From Ursus arctos (Eukaryota; Chordata; Mammalia; Carnivora; Ursidae): a stretch of 64,000 bases of DNA. Under the pieces are notes generated by a model, which was not told where the DNA came from, searched no databases, and was given only the letters and a program-made list of their open reading frames with translations. Below are positions 11,981 to 23,801 of the stretch, one piece after another (positions within the stretch are counted from its first letter, which is position 1; each line of letters opens with the position of its first letter). The position numbers were made by a program, and so were the translations under genes. The stretch lies in contig NW_026623056.1 of the NCBI RefSeq assembly GCF_023065955.2, positions 88,287,256 through 88,351,255 on the forward strand, given 5' to 3'.

Positions 11981-12205
11981 TTATTTTTTTAATAAAATTT
12001 ATTTATTTATTTATTTGAGAGAAAGAGAGTGACAGAGAGAGAGAGAGAGTGCGCACAAGCAGGGGGCAGGGGAGGGGAGAGGCAGAGGGAGAAGCAGACT
12101 TCCTGCCAAGCAGGGAACCCCATGCAGGGCTTGATCCCAGAACCCTGAAATCATGATCTGAGCCGAAGGCAGACGCTAAACCGACCGAGCCACCCAGGTG
12201 CTCCA
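11981..12205 (-). mobile_element. Can-SINE
   Basis: Reverse-oriented copy from 'aataaaatttatttatttat' through the CT-body complement to 'gagccacccaggtgctcc'. Flanks 'taatatgcttattttt' (11965-11980) and 'taatatgcctgctttt' (12208-12223) are an imperfect target duplication. Confidence 0.93.
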
Positions 12206-12224
12206 TATAATATGCCTGCTTTTT

Positions 12225-15200
12225 AAAAGGCTAAAATCATGTGCAATGGGCAGATTCCATTTACACCGAGAGCATCTGCACTCACTAAGCCCTATCTGTC
12301 CCTTTTGAAAATGGTCCTTGGCCTTTCTGCATCTTCCATTTCAACCACCAAATTGTTTAAATCCTCATGAATAAACGGATGAAGAAAGCAAACAGAGCAA
12401 CAGGCATCTATTCATAATTTCTGTGACATTTCCAAGCAGCAGGTAACCTTTGTGACATGCTAATGCGGAGGGCCCTAGAAGTCCTGGTTCCTCCTCCTTT
12501 GCTGGTTCTTAGCCACATAAACACCACGTTCATCTCATCAACTGCTCTTCAAGCACACAGTAGGACTGGTGTCCCAGGAACCCTGTGGGGACATGTCCCT
12601 CCAGCAGAGCCCCAGACACCGATCACCTTACTTAAGCCTGTTTAGTAAACTCACACATGAGACCGTGCATTTAAGAAAGAAACCACTGGCCTTTAGTCAA
12701 ATTTAGTTTCCAAAATAAAAATTAGCACAAGCAACCGCGTTTCTGTCTATTGTTGATGCACTGACTAGAATAGGAAATCCCATGGTCTTGCTGTCACCAG
12801 AGTTGTTGCACGAATTCATTGCTTGGGAGCCAGTCAGTAAAGCATGCCACGTGACCACATTCCAGGACGATGAAAAACACAACTCCCCGTCCTTCCGTGT
12901 TTGCAGTGGCTTGCTGGTCGCTTTCCTGAGAATGAAAGAATCCTCCCCCAAGTAGCACTGTCTCCAAAGCGCGGACATGAGCAGACGCCAGCAGGTAATG
13001 CACCTGCAGACTGGTACTCTTCAGGTTCCCTGTGCAGACCAGACGCAAGAGCGTCACTGTTCTCCTCTCTCCAGTCCGTTCCTGCCGACAGTCACAACAG
13101 TGGACAGACAGCTGTCTGGCTAAAACAGTGAGAGGAACAAATGACCCTGAAGCTGCTATATTCCTTCTCATCAAAATGGCAAAGAAGGGACTCTATATGT
13201 GCAGTGGCTCCCAAAAGCTGAGGAATGTTCTACCAAGAAAGGGCCCCCATCCATAGCCAACAACAGGCTTGGGTTCCCCAACATGGCCGGCCCTTGCTCA
13301 GCTCTGCCGACCAAGCTTCCTCAGGACATGAGGTCAACTCTGAACCCCGATATCTTCATCACTTGTACCCTGGCGTCTGAGTCAAGGGGTTTTAGAAACA
13401 CAGCACCTTGGGCTTTCAGAGCCACTCAGGACTTTGGAGGTCATCCTAGTCTGCTCATCAGACAGATGAGGGAACTGAGTGAACTTTTCGCTCAGAAAAT
13501 TCCTGAGGCACTTTTCCCTGTGGTTTTATAAGCAATGGAAAAGGACCAGCTAGACGTGCCTACGCTCAGAGCCCAAAGTCCAGCTTCCTTTCTAGCACCT
13601 TCTTTCCTCCCCAAAGTAATCCTGCACAACTTCTATGGAGAAGGAGCAGGTTTTAGCCATTCCATGGGTCCACAGAAGGACTGTCACATAAAAGCATGGG
13701 AGCGTTGGCCAAGAAGATGTAAGCAGACATCCACGCTGGAATTCTGGGAAAGTTTCTCCTAAAATAAGTCGTGCTTGCCCTTTGTGACGTCCTCCTTCTT
13801 GCATCATAACCAGATGCAAGGCTGCAGGTGGGCAGCCATCTTGGGACCAAGCAGATGAAACCACTTGCGAAGGTGGTCGAGTGGGAGCTAGAAGGGGTCC
13901 GGGTCCACGAGGAACGACACCCTGAGCCCTGCACCAGGGTTGCTCCTGTCCACATCGCTCCTTATGCAAGACACACACTCTGGGGGAGACAGGTCGACCA
14001 GCAAGCTGGAAAGAAAACAGGGTGCTCAGCTTGGCCCCAGTGGAGGTCTGTTGGTTTGGGGAACCCGCCTACCCAAAGGCACTAATCTCGTCTGCCGTGT
14101 TGCTAAGATTCCTGGGCCAGGCTCTCTCTCCGGGGGGAGGCCTGGCCTTGTCCAGCCCTGCCTGTGACTAATGAGTAAGTGTGTATCAGAGGTGACAGAC
14201 ACATCAGCAAGCATACTTGTGTATTTACTAAGGCAGAGATTACACCCCTGCCCAGCAAGGGGATTTCCAGACCTGGCATTACCCAGCACAGCCAGCAGCG
14301 GAGACACCAAGAAAGCGTGCGTATGCACTCGATTCCGCACGTCACTAACGCAGCTGGGAGAGTTTCGCTGGCAATGCCAGTGCCTCCCACACACCTACCA
14401 CCACCTCATCAACGGATAAAACGCCAGGCACGTAAACTACATTGAGAGGTTAGATTATCTGGCTGAATATGACAACGATCTGAGCAAAACGTCCCGATGG
14501 ACTTGTCACAGAGCCTGCAAGCCCCCTGGCTTCTGTTCCCTGAGGTGAAGCCACCTGCGTGGGAAGGCACCTGTTCAAAACGCAGGGGCGCACAGAGGGT
14601 GGGGTCGTAGGCCCTGAAGGCCGGGCAGGTTCCAACTCTGGCTCCGACAGGTACTGCTCGTCGACCTTGGTGACGCTCTTACATCCCCGAGACTCAGTGT
14701 CGCGGTGAACAGGTCGCTGTAGAAATACCGACAAGCCAGAAAGCACCCAGCATGTAGAAAGCCAGATAAGGAAACATAGGTTAATAATGATATGAAATAA
14801 TAATGTCCGTGCCAAATACTGGCTGATTATTAGGACGTAGGATTGAGGCGGCGCTGTGCTGGTGAAGTGTTCTTCCTTTCTTTGGAAAATAGCCCCAGTT
14901 TGTAGCGACTGCCACTTTCCATGGCCACGCTCCCACTGTGGCCAACCTCCAGCCGCCAGCGAGATGTCACTGGAGGTGGAGGGGGGAAGAGGTGCCCACA
15001 GTCAGCTCTCTGAGCCGGAAAGAGCTAGCAACAGCTCGCCGCCGGCTTGAGCACCGTGGCCACACTCGGGTGGCTTCTCCTGTGTGGAGTCACGCCTGGC
15101 ATGCACTGGGCACTAAGAAATATTTAGGGAATGAATGAATGATTGATTCTGAAGGCACTAAGCTATTTTCATCTCTTAATAATGGGGCGTAAATTTGAAC

Positions 15201-15430
15201 TGGGACTTAGAAAGCAAAGGTGTGATGGATAGACTGAATCGGAAGGGGCTGTGTTAAGGGCATAGGCTGGGGACACGCCGAGAGCAAGGAGGCTGCCCCC
15301 CTACCATCCAGCACCACCCCAGGAACGCGGCACGTGGGCGATAAATAGCAGCTGACTCGGATTGCACTGAGGGAGGGTCCGGAAAGAAGTGAGCTTATGT
15401 CTGCTCAGGGAACACCCAAACTAGAAGAGA
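12225..15430. other. Mostly unique non-coding sequence with MIR scraps
   Basis: Short ORFs occur on both strands with no recognisable product. Old-repeat scraps: 'tttggaggtcatcctagtc' plus 'cagatgagggaactgag' at 13430-13480 resembles a MIR3-type element. 'ggttccaactctggctccgac' plus 'gactcagtg' at 14620-14710 resembles MIR. 'cctggcatgcactgggcac' at 15088-15140 resembles a MIR 3' end. Confidence 0.4.
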
Positions 15431-15922
15431 TGTATTCGTCAGGCTTCTCTAGAGACCCAGGATGTGTGTGCATGCGTGTGTGTGTGTGTGTGAGAAAGAG
15501 AGAGAGAGAGAAAGTGGCTCACATGACTATGGAGGCCAAGAAGTCCTAAGATCTGCAGTCAGCAACCTGGGGAACCAGGAGAGCCAGCAGCATTAAAGTC
15601 CAGCCAGAAAGCTGGCAGCCTCGAAGAGTCGATGTCTCAATTCAAGTCTGAAGGCTGGAAAAGACTGATGTCCGAGCACAAGGCAGTCAAGCCGGAGAAG
15701 CTTCCTCTTACTCATGGGAGGGCTGGGCTTCTTGTTCTGTTCGGGCCTTCGACTGATCGGATGAGGCCCACCCTCATTAGGAGAGCAACACGCTTTATTC
15801 AGTCTACTGATGCAAACATTCCTTTCATCCAGGAGCACCCTCACAGACCCAGAGTCATGTGTGACCAAATACCTGGATGCCCCGTGGCCCAGTCAGGTGG
15901 ACACATAGAATCAGCCAACACA
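15431..15922. mobile_element. Ancient interspersed repeat, both ends recognisable
   Basis: It begins 'tgtattcgtcaggcttctct' and ends 'ggacacatagaatcagcc'. These match the paired ends of a common mammalian repeat whose consensus I recall as 'tgtattagtcagggttctcc' ... 'gacacataaaattaacc'. Internal phrases ('ttcgggccttcgactgatcgg', 'gatgaggcccaccctcatta', 'caccctcacagacccagag') also fit. A GT/GA microsatellite occupies 15471-15515. I cannot settle the family name (possibly an L1M-type 3' region). Confidence 0.6.
15471..15515 (+). repeat. (GT)n(GA)n microsatellite
   Basis: A GT run followed by a GA run (about 45 bp) inside the ancient repeat, where the consensus also carries simple sequence. Confidence 0.9.
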
Positions 15923-15924
15923 GG

Positions 15925-16880
15925 AGCCCCGGGAGCCTGTCCCCCACCCCTTTTATATGGTGAGCGCTGCCTTGAGAAAACACAGCCTAACGTGCTGCTC
16001 AGTTAATGGAGGTGACTCTTTATTTTAAATATGGTTCAGCTTTGATTTCTGAAATGTCCTTGCAGCCAGAGGATCTAAAAGCACCAGGACTCGGAGCACG
16101 AGGAAACTCCCCAGAGATCCCCAGAGGAAGCGATGAGATGTTCTTCTCAGCCAAAGTCAGTCTGTCTATCAAGATACATCGAGAGAGACCGCACTTCATG
16201 AACTCGCCTGCCTGAACTTCCAGCAAAAAGACCTAAGGCACCGGGTCCCATCCTGCTTGTCCAAACCCCACCTGTGAGTGACTCCGCCTCGGGATGACAC
16301 AGTCACATTAACAACGCTGCTAGGTCGTGGTAAATGTCATCTATTCCCTCGTGAATTTTGGCAAAGATGACCTCAAGTTCTCCCAATTCTAAGATTCAGT
16401 GGTACCGTAAATATGTCTGAAACACAGAGGTTTCATGAGAGATTCATCTGGAAAGAGCTGCTCATGGGGAGACACGTGCGTACCATGCCTCTGGTACAGA
16501 GCCCATGTCCTTCTCCAGCACTTCCTGCAGCCACGGCTGACCTGGATCGGACATCCAAGGAGGGTCCCACACCCCGGCCCGTGCTCAGCCTCCCCCCAGA
16601 CCCCAGACCCAAGGGGAAGGACCAACGACCATCCTGCACTGGGGATTCCCTGCACACTGTCGTCCACGGCTGACATTCGGGGCAACATTCTGTTTAGATT
16701 TTTAATCTAATAAGTTTAGATTTTTCTTTTAAAAAATACCTAGCCTTCATTTTCAATGCTCTTGATGGATTTTTAAAAGAATGAATAAATGTAGCAGGTA
16801 CATGGTTTAACCTCCTTCGTCACCAATTCCCCTCTGATAATGTTCACGGAACAAGAGACAGAGACGGTGCAAATCCTGCA
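15925..16880. other. Unique non-coding sequence
   Basis: No repeat or gene is recognised. ORFs on both strands overlap between 16.39 and 16.71 kb in a GC-richer patch and show no domain. Confidence 0.35.
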
Positions 16881-16886
16881 CTCACT

Positions 16887-16996
16887 TTTTAAAGATATTA
16901 TTTATAAGGACTCTGTACACCCAACGTGGGGCTCGAACTCATGACCCCGAGATCAGGAGGCGCGTGCTCCACTGACCGAGCCAGCCAGGCGCCCCT
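16887..16996 (-). mobile_element. Old tRNA-derived SINE (short Can-SINE type)
   Basis: Reverse complement reads as a tRNA-like head plus 'acgttgggtgtacagag' and an 'aaataatatcttt' tail, without the CT-rich body. This is an older or shorter Can-SINE form. The anticodon-arm region and box B are visible. Its head end is immediately abutted by the younger SINE at 17009. Confidence 0.7.
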
Positions 16997-17008
16997 GTAC
17001 CCATTTCT

Positions 17009-17198
17009 TTTTTTTTTTTTTTTTAAGATATTATTTATTCACTTGAGAGAGAGCACAAGCAGGGGGAGCGGCAGAGGCAGAGGGAGAAGCAGGCTCCCCG
17101 CTGAGCAGGGAGCCCGACACAGGGCTGGATCCCAGGACCCTGAGATCATGACCTGAGCCGAAGGCAGACGCTTCACCGACTGAGCCCCCCAGGCGCCC
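17009..17198 (-). mobile_element. Can-SINE inserted at the head of an older SINE
   Basis: Reverse-oriented copy with a long T tract (17008-17024), 'aagatattatttattcac' and head complement 'ccccccaggcgcccc'. The flanks 'ctgtacccatttct' (16995-17008) and 'ctgtatctatttct' (17199-17212) form an imperfect target duplication. Confidence 0.92.
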
Positions 17199-17214
17199 CT
17201 GTATCTATTTCTAT

Positions 17215-18300
17215 TGCACATAATGACTCGAGTCACCGGGACAGCTTCTATTTCACGCAGGTAATGCGGAGATGTCCTAGGGCTTTGGCATTCCTCCCAG
17301 CTTATTGTAAACACGCTGTGTTCAGATTCACACTGGACACCGTTTGTTGTTGGGGTTCCTAGACTTTGCTGACAGTCCGCTGCCGAGGGAGTCCAAGCAG
17401 AAGCCCCTGTCCGGGGTAGAGTGGCGATGGCGAGGCAGGCCCTTACTGCACCCTGTGCAGACACCCTCCCAGCTGGCAGCAGGCAGAGGGGACGGACAGC
17501 TGGTGGCACGGAGTCAGCCAGGAGCCACGGCCAGAAGAATGAAGGGAAGAAGGCCTGAGGTCCTACGTGCCGCATACAACTTTCGCTTACTTGTCAGTAC
17601 GGGAGGACAGGGACAGAGGCTCCCAAAATACCACTAGTCGGACTAGAAGGGAAAAGAACAGAGAAAATCAAGGCAAAGCCACATGGGGGACACGGGCAGA
17701 ATCCACCGCAACACCCCAGCCCCCCTTCGTGGGAGTCGATTTGAGTAGTGGAAGTGACCTTGAAGCCTTTGCAACAAGAGGGCAGGAAGATGGTCTGCGA
17801 ATAAACAGATTCGTTCAGGAGAAGGCAGGAATGGCGGTAGCAATCATCAGAGTCATAAACCGGCAGAAGCGTGCACGTCCCTTAAAATCACAACCGACGA
17901 TGAAAAGGTAACGCAGAGTGATAAACAAAGACTCCGCAGATCAGACTGAATCTAACAGACATTCTTCGGCCCCAAAAGCAAGAGGCTGATTGGTGACATT
18001 TTAAACCACCGTAACTATAAAGTGGACAAGAACAAGCAAGTTCCCTCATTTAGGGAGGGACCAAAAAAAAGGAAAAGGAAAAGAAAGAAAAAAGAACAAA
18101 AATTTTTTAAAAGTATAACAATAAAATGCATAATCCTGAGCCGTTCAGGAGATTCTTCCAGCAAAAGGCAGTGCCCTGTTGGTGATGTCGCTGTGCTGTC
18201 ACTAGCACAAAAACACCACCTTCTCCTCCACCCAGGATGACACCCAGGGCCCCCCAGCCTCACCTTCCACTGAAAAAACCAGAGTCCAGGGAGATTAAGG
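17215..18300. other. Unique non-coding sequence
   Basis: No confident repeat or gene. An A-rich purine run lies at 18061-18110. ORFs such as the one on the minus strand near 17.04-17.57 kb run through the SINE and are not genes. Confidence 0.35.
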
Positions 18301-18309
18301 TGGGTTCCT

Positions 18310-18525
18310 CAACTGAAATGGGTTCCACCTCCCCTCTGTCACTTACCAGCAGCGTGACACTGGCCAAGTTACAACCTTGTGCCTCCGTTTCACAACTATC
18401 AAATGAGAATAAGATCATACTTACCCCCCCCCAGGGTGTTGGGACAATCAAGTGTGCGTTAGAGAGTCTGTGCGTTAGAGCGTCGAACCGAGCTCTGAAA
18501 ATTTAGGCAGCACTTAATAAATCAA
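18310..18525 (+). repeat. MIR SINE relic
   Basis: The MIR core order is visible: 'tgtcacttaccagcagcgtg', 'acactggccaagttac', 'tgcctccgtttcac', 'caaatgagaataagatcata', then 'gcagcacttaataaatc'. Old, diverged, plus orientation. Confidence 0.75.
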
Positions 18526-18529
18526 AGAT

Positions 18530-20100
18530 AGTATCTGAGGGAGAAACTGCAAAGGACCCTACAATATTAAGAAGATGTCATTTGACCAGGGTCATGCAAA
18601 GCTGTGTTAAGTGGAAAGACTACTCAGTCTGCCAAATCTTCCAAATCAAGTCAAATTCCGTTGCCGTCCACTTCCCCTGACTTCCCCAGGTCTCGACCCG
18701 CAGACCCAGTTCCTTCCTCATTCACCAGGCAGCCCAGACGCTGAGCCGAAAGTATTTCAAGGGCTCTAGCTTCCTAAGCCAAAGGGATCAGCAGCTGTGG
18801 CCCACATACCTGGTGTCCAGAGACCCAGAGAAGAGCCTTCAGCCCTTCTGAACGACCTCTCTCCAAGATGTGGCATTTCTTCGTTCTCCCCTCCTTCCTC
18901 CCACTCCCTGTTGCCCACCTAATCTCACCGCAATCCTAGCCTACCTCACGACCTGGCCTCAGAGTTCATGAAAATTGTGATCCTTAGTCTTCTCGTGTAA
19001 AATTTTTTAAAAAAATGGTGCCTGAGATCTAGCAAACCAAAGAGCCTCACTTTTAACTGAGATCCTAGCTGATGGGGACAGCTCAGGAGGCCCAGGTGAA
19101 TCTATTCTATTTCTATCTACATTGCCTGACGGAGTTTATAGGACCACAATTTATTACCAGCCTCATGGCTTCATAAATTAGCTAGTCAAGCTATTGTCCC
19201 ATCTCAGCGCACTGTTTTAGCCATGAATTTATGGTATTCTGGCTGGAAGTAGCATCATTGCCATCACTTTCCAGTACTGGGAGCATTAATTTTATCCCGA
19301 GATACAATTCATCACGGTTATTATGAGAATACCAGCATAAACAAAAGAGGAAGAAAAATGTGTAGGCTATGGTCTAATTGCCGGAATCAATCCCAAAAGG
19401 AAAGGGGACACTTGATAAAGTTTGTCATCTTTGGATGAGTCTCGAATGCGTTTAGTATGATTCCAACTCAGAAAGCTCTACACACTTGAATGGGAAAATA
19501 TACGGGGAAAGGCCCGTTGAAAATCCACAGAACGCCAGCCAAGCAAAAGGGCTGTGCTCCGTCAGAGGCTCTGGGCTGCGTTCCCTCGGTAAATCAGCAT
19601 TTTAAGTGTTAGATAAAGAGAACCCATAAATCAGTATTTTATTTCCTCAGCGTGACTCGGTGCCTTCAGCAAGGATCTTCTGCTCTTCGGCTGTTTGGTC
19701 TGGTCTGGTTTAATGTGGTCCGTTGTGGACTTGGGTTGGTTTAGGGGGTGGAGGGATTGTACAGCAAAAAAGCTATGGTTTGTTCTTTTGTTCCTGCTCA
19801 TTCCTCCAAGGACTAAAACCACTGCCAATTCAACGGCCCTGACCACGTGTCCGGCCAAGCGGGCCTTCGGGCTGTAGCTACGGAACCCTGGTGCATTCCG
19901 CAGCTCCGCAGCCCATCTGCCTGCCGAAGGCCCAGCATCACCACCTGAAAACGACCAAAGAAAGAGAACGCTGGTCTTCTTTATTTTAAGTTGTCTCATG
20001 AGTAAGGAATTGATTCTTATTCCATGAAAAAACAGATATTCTAACTCATTAAAATGTGCCCATCGTCAAGATTTTAAGGATACCACAAGCAGCTGGCATT
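18530..20100. other. Unique non-coding sequence
   Basis: No mobile element is recognised. The stretch 19080-19560 reads as low-CpG unique DNA without repeats. Short ORFs only. Confidence 0.35.
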
Positions 20101-20109
20101 ATCAAGGAC

Positions 20110-20210
20110 ATCTTGGGAGGGAAAAAGCATGGATTTGGGACACAGAAAGATGTGGGTTCGGATGTGGACTCCAGCACCTGTCCTTAGGACAGGCCTTCCT
20201 GCCACCGGTC
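20110..20210 (+). repeat. MIR-like relic
   Basis: 'gcatggatttgggacacaga' and 'gatgtgggttcggatgtgg' match the 5' half of MIR (gagcacggactctgg ... gggttcgaatcc). Short and diverged. Confidence 0.45.
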
Positions 20211-20491
20211 CAGGGGGCTAAGTCAAGTTTCCCATTGCAGAGTTGGGTCTGGGTGGTCAGCAGCCCAGTAAATTTGGTTCTGAAACAACAGGTCTGAAGA
20301 GCTTGGAAAGTGGAATCCACTTGGAAGCCACTTACATACACTTGCCAAGCAAAGATGGGTTAGAAGGACCTTAGACGTACTCTAATACTCTTCACCCCTG
20401 GCCCCCCAGGGTGACGCTGAGGATTTTCATAATTCAAGAGAGCACAGACTACTGGAAAGAACAAGTTTAAAGATGCCCATTCGGGGGGGAC

Positions 20492-20688
20492 GGGGGCACC
20501 TGAGTGGCTCAGTCGCTTAAGCACCCGCCTTCAGCTCAGGTCATGATTCCGGAGTCCCAGGATCAAGCCCCACATGGGGCTCCCTGCTCGGTGGGGAGTC
20601 TGCTTCTCCCTCTCCCCCTACACTTCCACCTGCTCATGCTCTCTCTCTCACTCTCTCTCTCTCTCGAATAAATAAAATCTTTTAAAAA
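20492..20688 (+). mobile_element. Can-SINE followed by a GGA microsatellite
   Basis: The head 'gggggcacctgagtggctc', CT-rich body and 'gaataaataaaatcttttaa' identify the SINE. The A-rich tail passes directly into a (GGA)n run. No clear target duplication was found, possibly because the tail has mutated. Confidence 0.92.
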
Positions 20689-20765
20689 GAAGGAGGAGGA
20701 GGAGGAGGAGGAGGAGGAGGAGGAGGAGGAGGAAGAGGAGGAAGAGGAGGAGGAAGAAGAAGAAT
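20689..20765 (+). repeat. (GGA)n/(GAA)n microsatellite
   Basis: About 75 bp of GGA/GAA repeat growing from the tail of the adjacent SINE. Confidence 0.95.
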
Positions 20766-20769
20766 TTCA

Positions 20770-21430
20770 CCTGCTTGGGAGGAATTGAATTTGAAATGAA
20801 TCTGTGTTTGGGCTCCTTGCCTTCAACACCCAAGCATCATTCCATAAATAAATGGGGCAGCAGGAACCTTAGCCACCAGATCCCTCAAAGGACATCGCCA
20901 CTGTATCTTTGATAAAACACAATTCAAAGGAGTTGTTGCTTCCCAAGCAAATTTTTTACATTAATTTTTTTAAAGCTCTCTGAGTCGTAGTAATCACATA
21001 TCAAACAAAAACATTCTTGAGCTGTTTTTCATTTTGAATAGTGAAACTATTTATTAAAGCATCTCAGGTTTCTTTTTCCTCCAGGCGGTATTTGAAGCCT
21101 TGGAGAAAAGTTCCAGGAGAGGCCGCCAACGTAACTCGGAGGTCCTCACTCCTCCCTTCTGTGTCATCCTGGCCGCTGCACCGCCCGTCCTGTGGTCCGG
21201 TCCCGGGGCACCACTGGCTGTCTCTCCGTCTGCACGCTCTGCGTATAGCACTCGGAATCCGCCTCCCTACTCATCCCAGATAATTCCTGTTTGCTCTTTA
21301 CAACAGTGCCTGTACCAGTCTCTCTGGGAAGCCAGCCCTGATTCCCGGTCAGTCCTGGTGAGACACCCCTTCCATGGCTCCTCCTGGAGCACCTGCCCGC
21401 CTCCATCCTCATGTGGAGCGGGGAGCGCAG
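20770..21430. other. Unique non-coding sequence
   Basis: Nothing firm. 'caacagtgcctgtaccag' and 'gggaagccagccctgattcc' near 21300-21350 are L2-like in wording but too short to call. Confidence 0.3.
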
Positions 21431-21431
21431 C

Positions 21432-21655
21432 TCTGCAGGATGGCTCTGACTCTCAGTCCCCCCACTCACTAGTTGTGTGCCCCTGAGACCACGTAACTCT
21501 TCCTCCTCTCAGATTCTTCATCTGTGAAATGCTGATAATAAAAGCATCCGCTTGATAAACGTGTGGTAGCGATTAGACATTTTAAGAAGTGTACAGCACT
21601 GAGAATAATACTTGAAACACAGCAGGTACTCACATCAGTTACTTTCATCAGAGCC
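21432..21655 (+). repeat. MIR SINE relic
   Basis: The MIR order is visible: 'actagttgtgtgcccctg', 'cacgtaactcttcctcctctc', 'cttcatctgtgaaatgctg', 'gtgtacagcactgagaataa', 'cagcaggtactcac'. Confidence 0.8.
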
Positions 21656-22142
21656 CTTATCACCGCATGCTAGAGTTCTCTGAGCCTGGGGCTGCCTCCC
21701 CCCTGCACTGCGAGCGCTGCAGAGAGAGAAGGTCTTACTATGTTCCTACCCCCAACATCCAGCAACCATGTGGAAAACCTACTTTGAGAACGCTGAATGA
21801 ACACACGAATGAATGAAATAAAAATATATATTCATGTACATTCACATTACAGTCCTGCCACAGTGCCCCCAAAAGACAACATGACGTCATAACTGCTCAA
21901 AGAGGAAGGACGTTCTTTCACACATCAACCCACCTACATCCTTTGAGGATTGTTTTTAGAACAGAAATAAACTCTATGCACAGCTTATGGCATGAAGCTG
22001 TTGTTTTTAAAGATGAAGGCACTTTCCAAAAACACTGACTTACTTCATCCAGAATATTCATTTTCAGCAGTACAAGTTGATGAAGGAAGAATGAAAAATT
22101 GAGAAATATATGTATTTCTCTCCTAGAAGTGAAAGTTTGAAA

Positions 22143-23025
22143 AAACGTGGCCAACAGACACATGAAAAGATGCTCAGCTTCACGGGGCATCAGGGAAATA
22201 CAGGTCAAAGTCACCACGAGACACCACCTTACACCGGTCAGGATGGCTAAAATTCAACTCGGGAAACGACAGATGTTGGCCAGGATGTGGAGAAAGGGGC
22301 ACCCTCTTACACTGTTGGTGGGAACGCAAGCTGGTGCACCCACTCTGGAAAACAGTATGGAGGTTCCTCAAAAAGTTAAAAATAGAGCTACCCTACGACC
22401 CAGAAATTGCACTACTGGGTATTTACCCCAAAGATACAAACATAGTGATTCGAGGGGGCACATGCACCCCAATGGTTAGCAGCAATGTCCACAATAGCCA
22501 AAATAGCCAAACTATGGAAAGAGCCCACATGTCCAACAGATGAATGGATAAAGAAGATGTGGTATATATATATATGATATTTTATATATAATATTCCTAA
22601 ATTTAGGAATTTAGGAATATATAATATTCCTAAATTTAGGAATTTAGATAGGAATATTACTCACCCATCAAAAATGAAATGTTGCCATTTGCAAGAACGT
22701 GGATAGAACTCAAGGGTATTACCCTAAGTGAAATAAGTCAGAGAAAGATAAATATCATATGATTTCACTCATGTGGAATTTAAGAAACAAAACAGATGTA
22801 CATAGAGAAAGGAAGGAAAAATAAAATAAGATGAAAATTGAGAAGGAGGCAAAGCATAAGAGACTCTTAACTGTAGGAAACAACTAAGGGCTGCTGGAGG
22901 GGAGGTGGGGTCGGTAAACTGGTCGATGGGCATTAAGGAGGGCACGGGATGTAATGAGCACTGAGTGTTGTATGCAACTGATGAATCACTAAATTCTACC
23001 CCTGAAACGAATTAAAAAAAAAAAA
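22143..23025 (+). mobile_element. LINE-1 3' end (carnivore type), 5' truncated
   Basis: The last part of ORF2 plus the 3' UTR. Recognisable phrases run in order: 'ggccaacagacacatgaaaa', 'atgttggccaggatgtggag', 'ggaggttcctcaaaaag', 'gcactactgggtatttaccc', 'catatgatttcactcatg', 'taagagactcttaactgtag', 'gagcactgagtgttgtatg', then poly-A at about 23012-23025. The ORF2 remnant is broken into short frames, so the copy is dead. A local AT-rich palindromic expansion lies at 22562-22662. Only the C-terminal tail of ORF2 is represented. Confidence 0.93.
22562..22662 (+). repeat. AT-rich palindromic tandem duplication inside L1
   Basis: A 27-bp unit occurs twice (22587-22613 and 22620-22646). Each contains the perfect palindrome attcctaaatttaggaat. 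It sits exactly where ordinary L1 has a short (TA)n before 'ggaatattactca'. Confidence 0.85.
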
Positions 23026-23154
23026 GAAAAGAAACATTAATTGGTTAAATAGAAAAAAAAAAGATGTATGATCTCTTGAATTACCTTGTAGGAGCTCAGC
23101 AACATTGAAAAATAAAATGTAGTCTTTTGCTATGTAATATCACTACACCTGAGA

Positions 23155-23205
23155 TAAAAACAAACAAACAAACAAAAGACCTCAAAAACAAAAAAAGAGA
23201 AAAGA
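23155..23205 (+). repeat. (CAAA)n A-rich simple repeat
   Basis: A CAAA/CAAAA-type run. No clear parent element. Confidence 0.6.
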
Positions 23206-23224
23206 AAAACATAGTGACTTGGTC

Positions 23225-23800
23225 CGCTTGTATGTTAGTTTTGAAGAGTTGCTCATCATTTAAGTACTACCCATGTGGCCTCCCCTTCTATTCACTACCT
23301 TGTTCTCTGGGAAAGAGGTGAAAGCCACATCCTATTAGGAAGCCTTGTCTGTCAAGGGGCTAAACGAGGATACTGAAGCAGGGAACATTCCCTGGCTCAA
23401 GCAACAGAAGGTAAAACATGCCCTCAAACCTGAGCATGGGGTGAGGCACTGCTTCCAAGAAGCCAAAAGGGAAGCAAAGAAGTCCTAAGTCAGCCTGACG
23501 CTGGAGAGCTGGCCTCAGGGTCCAACTTCTACTGGTTTTCACATCAACACTTTACATTCGAACAGGTCTGCGATAAAAGCATGGCTCCTCCACCAGCCGC
23601 TTGGTTGAAAGCAAAGTATTCTGCACTGAATTAATTAATACTGTTAGCATTACAGTGACTATTTAGAATCATCCCAGATAAACTCATCGAAGCGGCCCAA
23701 AAAAGCCCACAATAGTAAGAATAATATTTGAAGATCATTTGAAAAAATGCGCTGACCGATGGACTAAATTCTGAGTCACCTGTGAACCCCAATGTCTTCT
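23225..23800. other. Unique non-coding sequence
   Basis: No repeat or gene is seen. Short ORFs only. Confidence 0.3.
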
Positions 23801-23801
23801 G

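Noticed and set aside
16887..16996. tRNA gene suggested by A/B box-like sequence, also in the other SINE heads.
   Set aside because: The tRNA-like part is the head of Can-SINEs, followed by SINE body or tail, with mutated arms. No independent tRNA gene is supported.
17039..17575. A 178-codon minus-strand ORF.
   Set aside because: Its C-terminal part is translated Can-SINE sequence. The rest has no recognisable domain.
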